Positions 18,356 through 28,889 of a DNA stretch of 64,000 bases are shown piece after piece. The stretch is from Collimonas pratensis (GTDB lineage Bacteria > Pseudomonadota > Gammaproteobacteria > Burkholderiales > Burkholderiaceae_D): the NCBI RefSeq assembly GCF_001584185.1, contig NZ_CP013234.1, forward strand, positions 5,666,026 to 5,730,025, in the 5' to 3' direction. The translations under genes and the position numbers were made by a program. The first letter of the stretch is position 1. Every line of letters starts with the position of its first letter. Below the pieces are notes generated by a model that did no database searches, had not been told where the DNA came from, and worked only from the letters and a program-made list of their open reading frames with translations.

Positions 18356-19366
18356 TCAGATACCGTCTTGAATAGCAAGCCCGTTGGTTAAATAATTTGG
18401 ATCGAAGGGCTTGCCGGTACGGATCACTCCGTAAATCAGATGTGTCATTTTGTGCATGACGGCCCCGATCACAGCTTTTTTCGCCATGCCGGTGGCCAAT
18501 AGCCGTTCAGCAAAGCAACGTAGTAGCGGGTTGTGTCGACATGCTACCAAGCTAGGCATGTAAAGCGCCGCTCGCATCGACATGCTTCCTGCCCGGCTAA
18601 TCATGGTTCGACCTTTGATGGAGGTGCCGGAGCTGCGTTGTTTCGGGGTTACGCCGAGAAATGCGGCAAATGCCTTGGCACTGTCAAATCTGCGGATATC
18701 GCCTAACTGACCCAGGATTCTTGCCACCGTGGTGGTGCCGATGCCCGGGATGCTTGTGATGAGCTCGGCGTCATGCTTGAGGCCGGGATGTCGATCAATG
18801 TGATCATCGATGTCGTCCTCCAACTTGTTGATCTCGGCGCTTAGCCAGGCGATGTGCTGCTTCACATGTTCGGCGACGTCGGTCATGCCGGTGAAGGTGT
18901 TGGCTTCAAGCCGATTTTCTTCCTGCTGGCGAATATCTTTTAAGGCTTGTACTCGCAGCGACCAGGCCCGCAGCTGGCGTTGCTCCAGCGGTGGCGGCGT
19001 CCAAGGTGCCGGCTTCATGGCGGCGCAATAGCGCGCAATGAGACCGGCATCGGCGGTGTCGTTCTTGTTGCGAATATTTTCACTATGGCCGAAGCCTTTG
19101 ATGCAGGCCGGATTGACCACGCTAACGCTCACTCCCGCGTCATGCAGCGCCAATGCCACCGGCTCATAATAAATCCCAGTGGCCTCCATGCAGACATGCA
19201 GCGTTTCTTTAGCGACTTTCGCCTTGCTTAGCCACTCCAGGAGTGATTTGTATCCGTCGGCGGAATTCTCCACCACCTTGGCCTTGGTCTTGCCGTCGAC
19301 CAGCAAGGCAATATCGAGCTTCTTCTTGCTCACATCGATACCAACAACTGCACATACCGTTTCCAT
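18356..19366 (-). CDS. IS110-family DEDD/Ser transposase
   Basis: 336 residues, full length for the family. The N-terminal RuvC-like DEDD domain shows D11 (GIDVSK), E61 (CMEATGIYYE), D103 and D106 (NKNDTADAGLIARY). The C-terminal Tnp_20 domain includes SIPGIGTTTVARILGQLGDI and the serine-bearing block KQRSSGTSIKGR. These enzymes excise the element as a circle and reinsert it guided by an element-encoded bridge RNA. No frameshift or missing catalytic residue is visible, so it appears intact. Confidence 0.96.
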   Translation of the reverse strand: METVCAVVGIDVSKKKLDIALLVDGKTKAKVVENSADGYKSLLEWLSKAKVAKETLHVCMEATGIYYEPVALALHDAGVSVSVVNPACIKGFGHSENIRNKNDTADAGLIARYCAAMKPAPWTPPPLEQRQLRAWSLRVQALKDIRQQEENRLEANTFTGMTDVAEHVKQHIAWLSAEINKLEDDIDDHIDRHPGLKHDAELITSIPGIGTTTVARILGQLGDIRRFDSAKAFAAFLGVTPKQRSSGTSIKGRTMISRAGSMSMRAALYMPSLVACRHNPLLRCFAERLLATGMAKKAVIGAVMHKMTHLIYGVIRTGKPFDPNYLTNGLAIQDGI

Positions 19367-19467
19367 TTTTGACCTTTCTCGTATGCGGGCTTACGCATCA
19401 GGCGATGGCCCAAGATACCGTTCGGACTTATAAAATGAAACAGGCAGAGGCGCCTATCTGACCCACG
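19367..19467 (-). ncRNA. Possible bridge-RNA region of the IS110 element
   Basis: The non-coding end upstream of the transposase, where IS110-group elements encode their bridge RNA. It is only about 100 bases, shorter than described bridge RNAs, so part of the RNA may lie beyond my assumed edge or inside the coding region. Position is the only evidence. Confidence 0.3.
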
Positions 19468-19559
19468 TGCTCAATGGCACTCAGTCTAATCGGCATCACT
19501 CTGCCCGGCCGCTTCTACATCCTTATTATCCGATGGCGACGCGGTAGGTTCAATATACG

Positions 19560-19603
19560 AGAGTCGAATTTTTCCAAGCGGATATTCGACTCTGGCCTTT
19601 TTT
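19560..19603 (+). terminator. Rho-independent terminator, orphan
   Basis: AGAGTCGAAT and ATTCGACTCT flank a 14-base loop and are followed by GGCC and a T-run. No plus-strand gene ends just upstream, so it may belong to a gene displaced by the IS insertion. Confidence 0.6.
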
Positions 19604-19760
19604 ATTCCAAAAACACATCTGCAGCCAGCTGCACGCATCTTTTTAATACGCATTCAAAATATTACCGTACGTAATTGTCCAGTCATATATGAGGCATAAG
19701 CTTGACGTCGACATTCCTCATCCCAGTTTTTTTCACTATCCCACTATAGGAAAAATAACT

Positions 19761-21482
19761 ATGCAAACCCCGAAAAAAATCGCCCTGGCGTTGATGCTGC
19801 CTTTCCTCGCAAGTGCAACCACGTTTAGCCATGCCGACGAGACGGATGCTAAAAAGCAGCCAGCCAAGCAGGTTCTGCTCATTTCAGTCGATGGCATGCA
19901 CCAAGCTGATCTTGACTGGTTTGTTACCGCGTATCCGCAATCCACGCTCGCGCGCATGGTCCGTGAAGGCGTTAGCTATACCAACGCCAGAACCCCTTTC
20001 CCGTCAGATTCATTTCCAGGCATGGTCGGCCAACTCACAGGCGGCAATCCAAAAACCACGGGTATTTATTACGATGATGCCTACAGCCGAGGGTTGCTGC
20101 CTGCGGGGACAACCAGCTGCGCAGGAGCGAAACTGGGAGCGGAAGTTTATTATGCGGAAGTCAGCGCAAAGGACATGAACCGTTTGGACAGCGGCCAACA
20201 GATTCCCGGCTTGTATAGCGACTTTACAAAAATATCTCAGCTGACTGGCCATGCGCAAGATTTACTGGATCCAAAGACATTGCCGGTAGACCCAAAAACA
20301 TGTTCACCGGTGTATCCGCATCAGTATCTCCAAGTGAATACGATTTTTGAAGTAGCGAAGCAGCATCATTTGCGTACAGCGTGGTCGGACAAGCATGCAG
20401 CATATGACATACTCAATGGCCCATCCGGCAAGGGAATCGATGACTTGTTCGCACCTGAAATCAACAGTTCAGTCACCGATCCGTCGACACCTGCAGGTCC
20501 CGGCGACGACTGGACCAAGGACAACGCCAATACCCAAAAATACGATGCCTTCAAAGTAAAGGCCGTCGTGAACTGGGCCAAGGGTTTCGATCACGCCGGC
20601 AATAACTCGCTGGGCGCACCCGCTATTTTCGGCATGAACTTCCAGGCTGTCTCCACCGCGCAGAAACTCAACAAATCAAACTACTACACCGATCCGCAAA
20701 ACCCCAGCACCATCATGACCAACGGCCTGGGCGGTTACACCTTGAATGGCGCGGTGCCAGGACCAGTATTGCAGAGCGCATTGACTTTTGTGGACGACCA
20801 GCTCAAGACCATGGTGGGCGCGCTTGATCTCAGCAAAACGGTGGTGATTCTCTCCGCGAAACATGGCCAATCACCGCAAAACCGCACGGCGCTGACGATA
20901 ATCAATGACGGCAACATGATTGACGCATTGAACTGCGCTTGGGAAAACAATAGTGCAAGCTGCAAAGATCCCGCCCAAACCCATCTGGTTGCCCATGCAA
21001 TCGATGACGACGGCATTCTGATGTGGCTCACCGACCGCTCGACCAAGGCAACGCGCTTCGCAAAGAACTTCCTGCTTGCTTATGCGGGGACCGGCGTCGG
21101 CTCGGATGCTTTGGGCAACAGCATCTCCAAACCATTTACGCAAGCCGGCGTCACAAAAATCTATGCGGGCGAAGAGGCGGAAGATTTATTCGGCACCAGG
21201 CGTGGCGATGAACGCGTTCCCGATGTGGTCGGTATCGCGCAGCAAGGAGTCGTCTGGGCCGGCGGCAAGTTGTCCAAGATCGCCGAACACGGCGGCAACG
21301 CGCATCAGGATAGGCATGTGCCTATCGTAGTATGGGGTGCTGGCATCGCACACCAAGCGAATGACGATCATGTCGAGACTACACAGATTGCCCCGACAAT
21401 CCTTTCATTGCTGGCACTCGATCCGAGGGAATTGCAAGCCGTACGGATTGAGCGCACCAAGGCTTTGCCGGATTTGCATTGA
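19761..21482 (+). CDS. Secreted type I phosphodiesterase / nucleotide pyrophosphatase family protein
   Basis: 573 residues from the ATG at 19761, which follows AGGAAAAATAACT; an earlier in-frame ATG at 19689 has no such site. A Sec signal peptide (KKIALALMLPFLASATTFSHA) directs it to the periplasm. The alkaline-phosphatase-fold metal site begins at LLISVDGMHQADLDWF. The nucleophile region is TPFPSDSFPGMVGQLTGG, with a second metal cluster near KHGQSPQNR and EHGGNAHQDRHVPIVVWG. It probably hydrolyses phosphodiesters or phosphonates outside the cytoplasm; the substrate is not known. It is flanked by the IS element and may be acquired. Confidence 0.87.
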   Translation: MQTPKKIALALMLPFLASATTFSHADETDAKKQPAKQVLLISVDGMHQADLDWFVTAYPQSTLARMVREGVSYTNARTPFPSDSFPGMVGQLTGGNPKTTGIYYDDAYSRGLLPAGTTSCAGAKLGAEVYYAEVSAKDMNRLDSGQQIPGLYSDFTKISQLTGHAQDLLDPKTLPVDPKTCSPVYPHQYLQVNTIFEVAKQHHLRTAWSDKHAAYDILNGPSGKGIDDLFAPEINSSVTDPSTPAGPGDDWTKDNANTQKYDAFKVKAVVNWAKGFDHAGNNSLGAPAIFGMNFQAVSTAQKLNKSNYYTDPQNPSTIMTNGLGGYTLNGAVPGPVLQSALTFVDDQLKTMVGALDLSKTVVILSAKHGQSPQNRTALTIINDGNMIDALNCAWENNSASCKDPAQTHLVAHAIDDDGILMWLTDRSTKATRFAKNFLLAYAGTGVGSDALGNSISKPFTQAGVTKIYAGEEAEDLFGTRRGDERVPDVVGIAQQGVVWAGGKLSKIAEHGGNAHQDRHVPIVVWGAGIAHQANDDHVETTQIAPTILSLLALDPRELQAVRIERTKALPDLH

Positions 21483-21500
21483 CCGGCAATGCCCCCGGTT

Positions 21501-22535
21501 TCAGGTACTGGCGCGTATCGCCAGCTTGAAACCCAGATCGACACTGGTTTTTTCCACTGCTTCGCGCCGCAGCATCTTGATCAGCAACTGGGCGGCGGTA
21601 AAGCCGATCTCGTAGCGCGGCGTGATGATGGTGGTGATGCCGGGATTGGCAAAGGCCGACCAGGGCAAATCGTTGAAGCCGGCGATCGCCATCTGGCCGG
21701 GGACCGACAGGCCGCGGCGCTGGCATTCGAACAGCACGCCTAGCGCCAGGTCGTCGTTGCAGCAGAATATCGCATCGCATGCGGGAGTCTGCTGCAGGAT
21801 CTGCCCCAGCATCTTGGTGCCGAGTTCTACTGTCGACGGCGCCGGCGTCAGGACTTCTATGTCGGTCGCCAGGCCGGCTTCGGCCAGTGCGCGGCGATAG
21901 CCGTGGCGTCGCTTCATCATGCGCGGATCGAGCTGGGCGCCGAGGAAACCGGGATGGCGGTAGCCGCGTTCGATCAGGTGGCGGGCAATGCTGTAGCCCG
22001 CTTCTTCATGCGAAAAACCGACCGTGACGTCGCTGCCTTCCGGGTCGATATCGAACATGCGTACCGCCGGCACGTTGTGCGTCGCCAGCTGTTCGCGCAG
22101 CGCATCCTGCTGCTCGATGCCGCTCAACAGGAAACCGTCCGGCGCATGCGCCAGGTAAGTGCTGATCAGCTGGCTTTCCTTGTCCGCCGAATAGCCGCTT
22201 TCGCCGATCAGGAATTTATAGCCGTGCTGGTTGAGGCTGTCGCGGATGCCGGTCAAGGTTTCCACGAAGACCGAGTTGCCGAGCGACGGCACGATCACGC
22301 CGATTACCTGCGATTTGGCCGAAGCCAGCGTGCTGGCCGCCTGGTTCGGCACGTAGCCAAGCTGCTTGATGGCGGCGCTGATCCGTTCGCGCGCTTCCAG
22401 CTGCACCAGGGCCGGCGTTTTCAATGCCCGCGATACTGTCATCGGACTGACGCGCGCCAGCCGCGCGACGTCCACGATAGTGACCCTGCCGCTGGCGCGG
22501 CTATGGCGTTGTTGTTTGATTTCCGGGCTGTTCAT
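21501..22535 (-). CDS. gntR: LacI-family repressor, GntR-like
   Basis: 344 residues. The N-terminal LacI helix-turn-helix reads TIVDVARLARVSPMTVSRAL with the hinge near 50-70, followed by a periplasmic-binding-type sugar domain (IGVIVPSLGNSVFVETLTGI; CNDDLALGVLFECQRRG). It is divergent from gluconokinase, and the shared intergenic DNA has a perfect ATGTTAGC/GCTAACAT palindrome very like known GntR operators. A gluconate- or gluconate-6-phosphate-relieved repressor of gntK is the best reading. Confidence 0.9.
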   Translation of the reverse strand: MNSPEIKQQRHSRASGRVTIVDVARLARVSPMTVSRALKTPALVQLEARERISAAIKQLGYVPNQAASTLASAKSQVIGVIVPSLGNSVFVETLTGIRDSLNQHGYKFLIGESGYSADKESQLISTYLAHAPDGFLLSGIEQQDALREQLATHNVPAVRMFDIDPEGSDVTVGFSHEEAGYSIARHLIERGYRHPGFLGAQLDPRMMKRRHGYRRALAEAGLATDIEVLTPAPSTVELGTKMLGQILQQTPACDAIFCCNDDLALGVLFECQRRGLSVPGQMAIAGFNDLPWSAFANPGITTIITPRYEIGFTAAQLLIKMLRREAVEKTSVDLGFKLAIRAST

Positions 22536-22915
22536 GGGTGATGGGAAGGTTAAGGTCTCTGTGCACTTGGCGTATCGCCAGTGGTTTTTGTTTATTGTCG
22601 GTAGCCTGCCTGCTTGATCTGCGTCGGGCGGCGGATCGTGTCAGCGGATTTTGTCCGCGAATCTTGTCCATTTAGCCAGCCCATCCAATGTTACACGCAA
22701 GCGGTACCGCGTTGTTATGGTTTCCTTGGAGTAAGGATACTAGCTGCGCGGCGCTCTTCCCTGGGAGTTACTTGAAGATACAATGTTAGCGCTAACATAT
22801 GTTGTATCATCGCTGCCTTCGGCAAGTACGGCACAAGTACTACAATTGGGCAGTCGAGCCCGGCGTACGCCGGTTCCTGCCGTCTAGCCACTATCCATAG
22901 ATCAAGAGGACGTTC
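22536..22915. other. gntR / gntK divergent control region
   Basis: 380 bases without a gene. It holds the 16-bp palindrome at 22783-22798 and a weaker 10-bp palindrome GCGGTACCGC at 22701-22710, which could be a second LacI-family site. Confidence 0.6.
22783..22798. promoter_or_regulatory. GntR operator
   Basis: ATGTTAGC/GCTAACAT is a perfect 16-bp palindrome with the central GC typical of LacI-family operators, and close to the ATGTTA...TAACAT pattern of GntR sites in other proteobacteria. It lies 118 bases before gntK. Confidence 0.85.
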
Positions 22916-24484
22916 ATGCAGCAGCCAGAATACATGCTCGGCGTAGATATCGGCACCACCAGCACCAAGGCGGTGCTGTTTACCACCCAAGGGCAGATCG
23001 TGGCGCAGCATGCGGTGGAATATCCGCTGCTGTGCACGACGCCGGGCATGGCTGAGCAGGATCCCGAGCAGATCTATCAAGCCGTGCTGGCCGCGATCAG
23101 CACGGCCGTCAGCGCCGGCGGCGCCGAATTTGGCCAGATCGCTGGCCAGGTCGCGCTGGTGTCCTTCAGCGCCGCCATGCATAGCGTGATTGCAGTGGAC
23201 CAGGACGGCAAGCTGCTCAGCAACAGCATCACCTGGGCCGACAACCGCGCCGGCGCCTGGGCCAACCGCATCCGCGACGAGCTGGACGGCCACCAGATCT
23301 ATCTGCGCACCGGCACGCCTATCCATCCGATGTCGCCGCTGTGCAAGATCATGTGGCTGCGGCACGACCAGCCGGAGCTGTTCGCGCGTACTGCCCGCTT
23401 CGTCGGCATGAAGGAGTATGTGCTGTTCCGCCTGTTCGGCGCATGGCTGGTCGATCATTCGATCGCTTCTGCCACCGGCATGTTCAACCTGCAGCAGCTG
23501 GACTGGGACCAAGGCGCGCTGCGCATGCTCGGCATCAGCCCGGCACAATTGTCGACGCTGGTGCCGACCACCCATCACCTGAGCGGCCTGGCGCCTGCCG
23601 TGGCGCAGCAGCTGGGCCTGGCGCCGGCGACGCCGTTCGTGATCGGCGCCAATGACGGTGTCCTCTCCAACCTTGGCGTCAACGCCATCGCCCCCGGCCA
23701 GGTGGCGGTCACCATCGGCACTTCCGGCGCCATGCGGACCGTCATCGACAAGCCGCTGACCGATCCCGCCGGCCGCACCTTCTGTTATGCCCTCACCGCC
23801 AAGCATTGGGTGGTCGGCGGCCCCACCAACAATGGCGGCAGCATTTTCCACTGGGTACGCGAGGAGCTGGCGACGGCCGAGTCCGCCGCCGCCAAGAACG
23901 CCGGGCAGGATCCTTACGATGCCTTGACCAAGATTGCCGAGGGCGTGCGCGCCGGCGCCGAAGGGTTGCTGTTCCATCCTTACCTGGCAGGCGAGCGCGC
24001 GCCCTTGTGGAATGCCGATGCGCGCGGTTCTTATTTCGGCCTGGCGACCCACCACGGCAAGCCGCACATGATCCGCGCCGCGCTGGAGGGCGTGATTTTC
24101 AGCCTGTACAGCATTTTGCCGGCGGTGGAAGACCTGATCGGACCCACCACCCACATGATGGCGACCGGCGGCTTTGCCCGCTCGCCGCTATGGCGGCAGA
24201 TGATGGCAGACATTTTCGAGCGTGAAGTAGTGGTGCCGGAAAGCGTCGAGTCCTCCTGCCTGGGCGCGGCCGTGCTCGGCCTGTATGCGCTGGGCAAAGT
24301 CGATTCGCTGGACGTCATCGGGAGTATGGTCGGGTCTACCCACCGGCATGTGCCGATTCCTGAGAACGTGGCGCTGTACCGCCGCTTGTGGCCGATCTAT
24401 GCGGCCATGCCGAAACTGCTGGAACAGCAGTACCGGCAACTCTCGCAATTTCAGCGCGAGACGGCAATTGGCGGCCCCGTCTAG
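22916..24484 (+). CDS. gntK: Gluconokinase, FGGY family
   Basis: Phosphorylates D-gluconate to 6-phosphogluconate for the Entner-Doudoroff or pentose phosphate route. 522 residues. The N-terminal FGGY domain begins MLGVDIGTTSTKAVLF and has the substrate block SFSAAMHS and TWADNRA. The C-terminal ATPase domain shows VTIGTSGAMR, GGPTNNGGSIFHW and ATGGFARSPLWRQM. This is the Bacillus-type FGGY enzyme, not the small P-loop GntK of E. coli. The start follows AGAGGA. The stop codon lies inside the first copy of a repeat (24479-24504). Confidence 0.93.
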   Translation: MQQPEYMLGVDIGTTSTKAVLFTTQGQIVAQHAVEYPLLCTTPGMAEQDPEQIYQAVLAAISTAVSAGGAEFGQIAGQVALVSFSAAMHSVIAVDQDGKLLSNSITWADNRAGAWANRIRDELDGHQIYLRTGTPIHPMSPLCKIMWLRHDQPELFARTARFVGMKEYVLFRLFGAWLVDHSIASATGMFNLQQLDWDQGALRMLGISPAQLSTLVPTTHHLSGLAPAVAQQLGLAPATPFVIGANDGVLSNLGVNAIAPGQVAVTIGTSGAMRTVIDKPLTDPAGRTFCYALTAKHWVVGGPTNNGGSIFHWVREELATAESAAAKNAGQDPYDALTKIAEGVRAGAEGLLFHPYLAGERAPLWNADARGSYFGLATHHGKPHMIRAALEGVIFSLYSILPAVEDLIGPTTHMMATGGFARSPLWRQMMADIFEREVVVPESVESSCLGAAVLGLYALGKVDSLDVIGSMVGSTHRHVPIPENVALYRRLWPIYAAMPKLLEQQYRQLSQFQRETAIGGPV

Positions 24485-24532
24485 GCGACCCCGACTACGC
24501 GTCCAGGTCTAGGCGACCCCGACTACGCGTCC
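24479..24532 (+). repeat. Tandem 26-bp repeat, two copies
   Basis: GTCTAGGCGACC plus CCGACTACGCGTCC occurs at 24479-24504 and 24507-24532, separated by two bases. The reverse complement, with one change in the core, recurs at about 43592-43615. Confidence 0.85.
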
Positions 24533-24535
24533 CAG

Positions 24536-24609
24536 TCATTCCCGCGAACGCGGGAATCCAAGTTGCTGAATATGGCAGTGAAAATGGATTCCCGCGTTCG
24601 CGGGAATGA
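24536..24609. repeat. ATTCCC-type palindrome pair, copy 1
   Basis: TCATTCCCGCGAACGCGGGA (24536 on) and GGATTCCCGCGTTCGCGGGA (24586 on) form two inverted palindromes about 25 bases apart. The outline ATTCCC-N8-GGGAAT resembles the dRS3-type repeat known in Neisseria. A second pair lies at 43513-43589. Confidence 0.85.
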
Positions 24610-24649
24610 CGGGGCCGGGTCGCGATTGACGGATTTGACCGTCTTGTTC

Positions 24650-25615
24650 TTAGTCCTCGTCTTCCGGATCGATCAAATTGAATTTCTCATGCGCGGTTTC
24701 GCTCAGATGGCCGCGCAGCCATTTATGCGCCGGATTGCGCGCATCGCGTTCATGCCACAGCATGTCGACATGCACCGCCGGCGTTGGGAACGGCAGCTCG
24801 CGTGCCACCAGCACGTCGGTCATGCCGGTGGCGCCGATCAGGTGGCGCGGCAGCACGGTCAGCAGATCGGAACTGGCGACCACCCGGCCGGCCGTGAAAA
24901 ACTGGTTCACGGTCAGCAGGATGCGGCGCTCGCGTCCCATCGCCGCCAGGGTTTCATCGATCAGGCCATGCGCGCGGCCTGAAAAACTCACCAGCAAGTG
25001 ATGCGAGGCGCAGTAGTTATCCAGCGTCAGCACCTGGTTCGCCAGCGGATGGTTCTTGTGCATCACACACACGTATTCGCCGGTGTACAGCCGCTCATGG
25101 TGGATCGGCGAGGCACTGGTGGTCTGGCCGCCGGCCAGCTGCGCCGCCACGCCGGGGAAGAAGCCGACCGCCAGGTCGACGTCGCCGCGCAGCAGCATCT
25201 GGCGCGGATCGCGGGTGGTCAGCGGCACCATGCGGATGTTCATTTGCGGTGCATTGCGTTCGATGGTGCGCACCAGCGCGGGCAGCCACAGCGCGGCGGT
25301 GGCATCCGCCATCGCCATCTGGAAGGTGGTGTGGGCGCGCGAGACGTCGAAAGTTTCTGGCGTGATGGCGGTTTCCAGGTCGGTCAGGGCACGCCGCACG
25401 ACCGGCCACAGTTCTTCCGCATGCTGGGTCGGCTTGACGCCGTGCGCGGTGCGGATCAGCAACTCGTCGTTGAGGGTGTCGCGCAAACGCTTCAAGGCGT
25501 TCGATACCGCCGGCTGCGTCATCGCCAGGCGGCTGGCGGCGCGTGTCAGGTTTTGCTCGGTCATGACAGCGTCGAAGACGCGCAGCAGGTTCAAATCAAG
25601 CGTTAGAAAGCTCAT
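24650..25615 (-). CDS. LysR-family regulator, NodD/LinR-like branch
   Basis: 321 residues. The N-terminus LDLNLLRVFDAVMTEQNLTR followed by AASRLAMTQPAVSNALKRLR is the signature of the NodD/SyrM/LinR-like LysR branch. The effector domain follows, with a His-rich stretch YCASHHLLVSFSGRAHG. The C-terminus ends in an acidic DPEDED tail. No divergent catabolic gene sits beside it; the nearest target candidates are gntK upstream and the small genes at 26023. Its regulon is unknown. Confidence 0.9.
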   Translation of the reverse strand: MSFLTLDLNLLRVFDAVMTEQNLTRAASRLAMTQPAVSNALKRLRDTLNDELLIRTAHGVKPTQHAEELWPVVRRALTDLETAITPETFDVSRAHTTFQMAMADATAALWLPALVRTIERNAPQMNIRMVPLTTRDPRQMLLRGDVDLAVGFFPGVAAQLAGGQTTSASPIHHERLYTGEYVCVMHKNHPLANQVLTLDNYCASHHLLVSFSGRAHGLIDETLAAMGRERRILLTVNQFFTAGRVVASSDLLTVLPRHLIGATGMTDVLVARELPFPTPAVHVDMLWHERDARNPAHKWLRGHLSETAHEKFNLIDPEDED

Positions 25616-26022
25616 GTCTGGAATTAGTGGGTTGATTATTTTTGGTTAATTTTTTTGGCTGGCCAGGCCGCGGAAATTATTTGGTCCGCAAGAAATATTC
25701 ACAGATTCTATAACTGTTATATGAAAGCGCAATGACAGAATTCAAGATGCACCAGAATATTGCATTGCCGCATAACCTTATTATCAGTTTGAATTATGTC
25801 TGATAGTTAAAATCGAGGCCATGAGGAAAATCAAGAAAATCGAATTTTCTCTCCGTGACCTTCATATTAAACACATTGAATGGGTAAGGAGGGTATGTGG
25901 ATTTTCCCTGGAACCTGCCTATTATTCGTTAGGCTCATAACTGATATCCAAAATCAAAATTGGCGGCATGCTCAGGCAATCAATATACTGCAATGCAACA
26001 ACATCATTGAAACGTAGTCAGT
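25616..26022. other. Intergenic region, AT-rich
   Basis: 407 bases with no supported gene. It is AT-rich between 25680 and 25860, consistent with promoters for the LysR gene on one side and the small operon on the other. No repeat or RNA gene recognised. Confidence 0.4.
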
Positions 26023-26340
26023 ATGTCTTTATTCGCTTTTGCTCTGCCAGCCGAAATGGCCCTGTTCGATGCATCGGCGCTGCTTGCAGCCGCTGCAACC
26101 GCACTCCGGTCGTTGCTGGGTTTGGGCGCACTGGCGACCTTGATGGTGGTTTTCAAGCCGCTCTGGATGGGGATCTTGCGTGCCGCCTTGATATTGATCA
26201 AGCCGCGCAAATCGCTGGAACAGCGGATTGCCCGCAGCAAGTTCAAGGGGCAGCAATTGATGCGCCGCCTGGCTAACGACCAGGCCGTCAGCCAACCCAC
26301 CCTGGCTGCCGAACTGCGCATGCTGGCTGGCCGCGATTAA
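26023..26340 (+). CDS. Small membrane protein of unknown function
   Basis: 105 residues, not recognised. Residues about 5-65 are hydrophobic and could form one or two membrane segments (ALLAAAATAL, GLGALATLMVVF, LWMGILRAALILI), followed by a basic, helical cytoplasmic tail (KPRKSLEQRIARSKFKGQQL). The reading frame runs directly into a well-spaced second small gene at 26357, which supports a genuine two-gene unit. No good Shine-Dalgarno precedes this ATG. The composition matches chromosomal coding DNA. The opposite-strand frames here are shadows. Confidence 0.6.
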   Translation: MSLFAFALPAEMALFDASALLAAAATALRSLLGLGALATLMVVFKPLWMGILRAALILIKPRKSLEQRIARSKFKGQQLMRRLANDQAVSQPTLAAELRMLAGRD

Positions 26341-26356
26341 CCTTAAGGAGTTCGCC

Positions 26357-26470
26357 ATGCACCAATACATTTATCACGACGAAGACGGCTTCCCGACTTT
26401 TGCAGTCATGCAATGGCTGCGCGCACAAGTCAGCCGCGTGCTGGCCTGGATGGGCCTGAACGGCCTGTAA
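26357..26470 (+). CDS. Tiny 37-residue protein, second gene of a small operon
   Basis: Translation starts MHQYIYHDEDGFPTFAVMQ and ends WMGLNGL. The ATG follows a near-perfect AAGGAG at ideal spacing, only 16 bases after the upstream stop. An acidic start is followed by an amphipathic or hydrophobic helix with several tryptophans. The strong ribosome site is the main evidence that it is translated. Function unknown; it may be a membrane-associated partner of the 105-residue protein. Confidence 0.55.
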   Translation: MHQYIYHDEDGFPTFAVMQWLRAQVSRVLAWMGLNGL

Positions 26471-26539
26471 TACGCCGCATCCGGTAGTACGGTTTTTAGA
26501 TTTTCTGACGTCTCCTCTTTCCTGCGATGGAAGGATTGA

Positions 26540-26572
26540 CCCTGCTGCCTATGTGACAGCAGGGATTTTTTT
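26540..26572 (+). terminator. Terminator of the small two-gene operon
   Basis: CCCTGCTG, nine-base loop, CAGCAGGG, then A and seven Ts. Confidence 0.88.
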
Positions 26573-26599
26573 GACCGAGACCACGTCAGAATGCAGCAT

Positions 26600-26630
26600 A
26601 AAAAACGCCCGCATATTGCGGGCGTTTTTG
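26600..26630. terminator. Bidirectional terminator downstream of pckG
   Basis: A-run, CGCCCGC, ATATT loop, GCGGGCG, T-run, 19 bases past the pckG stop. Confidence 0.9.
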
Positions 26631-26648
26631 TTTTCCGGCACAGCAGTG

Positions 26649-28529
<1,881 letters not shown>

Positions 28530-28889
28530 GACTACTTACCTCCAATACCAATAAAGAAATCTGCTGTTGCCCGCCGGGGGCCGCGCAAGGAATCGTGGAA
28601 CATGGACGGCGGACTGAATTCTGTTGCGCTCACTGCGAGCGGCAAAAAATGAAATAATGCTCAGGTCTCAAACAACCGTCAGCACCCGGTTTTACTGCTG
28701 CCAAAGGCGGCACACCGCTGACTGAAGTTGTTTATTTTATGTACATTGTGGTGGAAAAGTCGGCCGATTGTACACCCGATTTGTAGTGAAAATGACCAAC
28801 TATTGTAGTAAGGTATTTCCCGTTTTCCGGATGCTGTTGCTTTATTACGCGACAGCTGTTTTTTCACCGTTTTTGCTTGAAAAATCGCT
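28530..28889. other. pckG / dehydrogenase divergent intergenic region
   Basis: 360 bases, no gene recognised. The AT-rich stretch at 28720-28860 probably holds both promoters. Confidence 0.4.

Larger units (their letters stand above)
18350..19467 (-). mobile_element. IS110-family insertion sequence
   Basis: Contains one DEDD transposase gene. The outer edges carry a short inverted match, GGGTCAGATA at about 18351-18360 and TATCTGACCC at about 19455-19464, which I take as approximate ends. Only a few bases separate the transposase stop from the left edge, while about 100 bases lie upstream of its start. That layout fits the IS110 subgroup rather than IS1111. Exact ends need comparison with an empty site. 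Confidence 0.75.

Noticed and set aside
22715..24154. 479-residue minus-strand frame over gntK
   Set aside because: No family features; the FGGY kinase motifs read on the plus strand.
24479..24609. Possible CRISPR-like repeats
   Set aside because: Only two tandem copies with a two-base gap, and palindromic neighbours; no spacers or cas genes.
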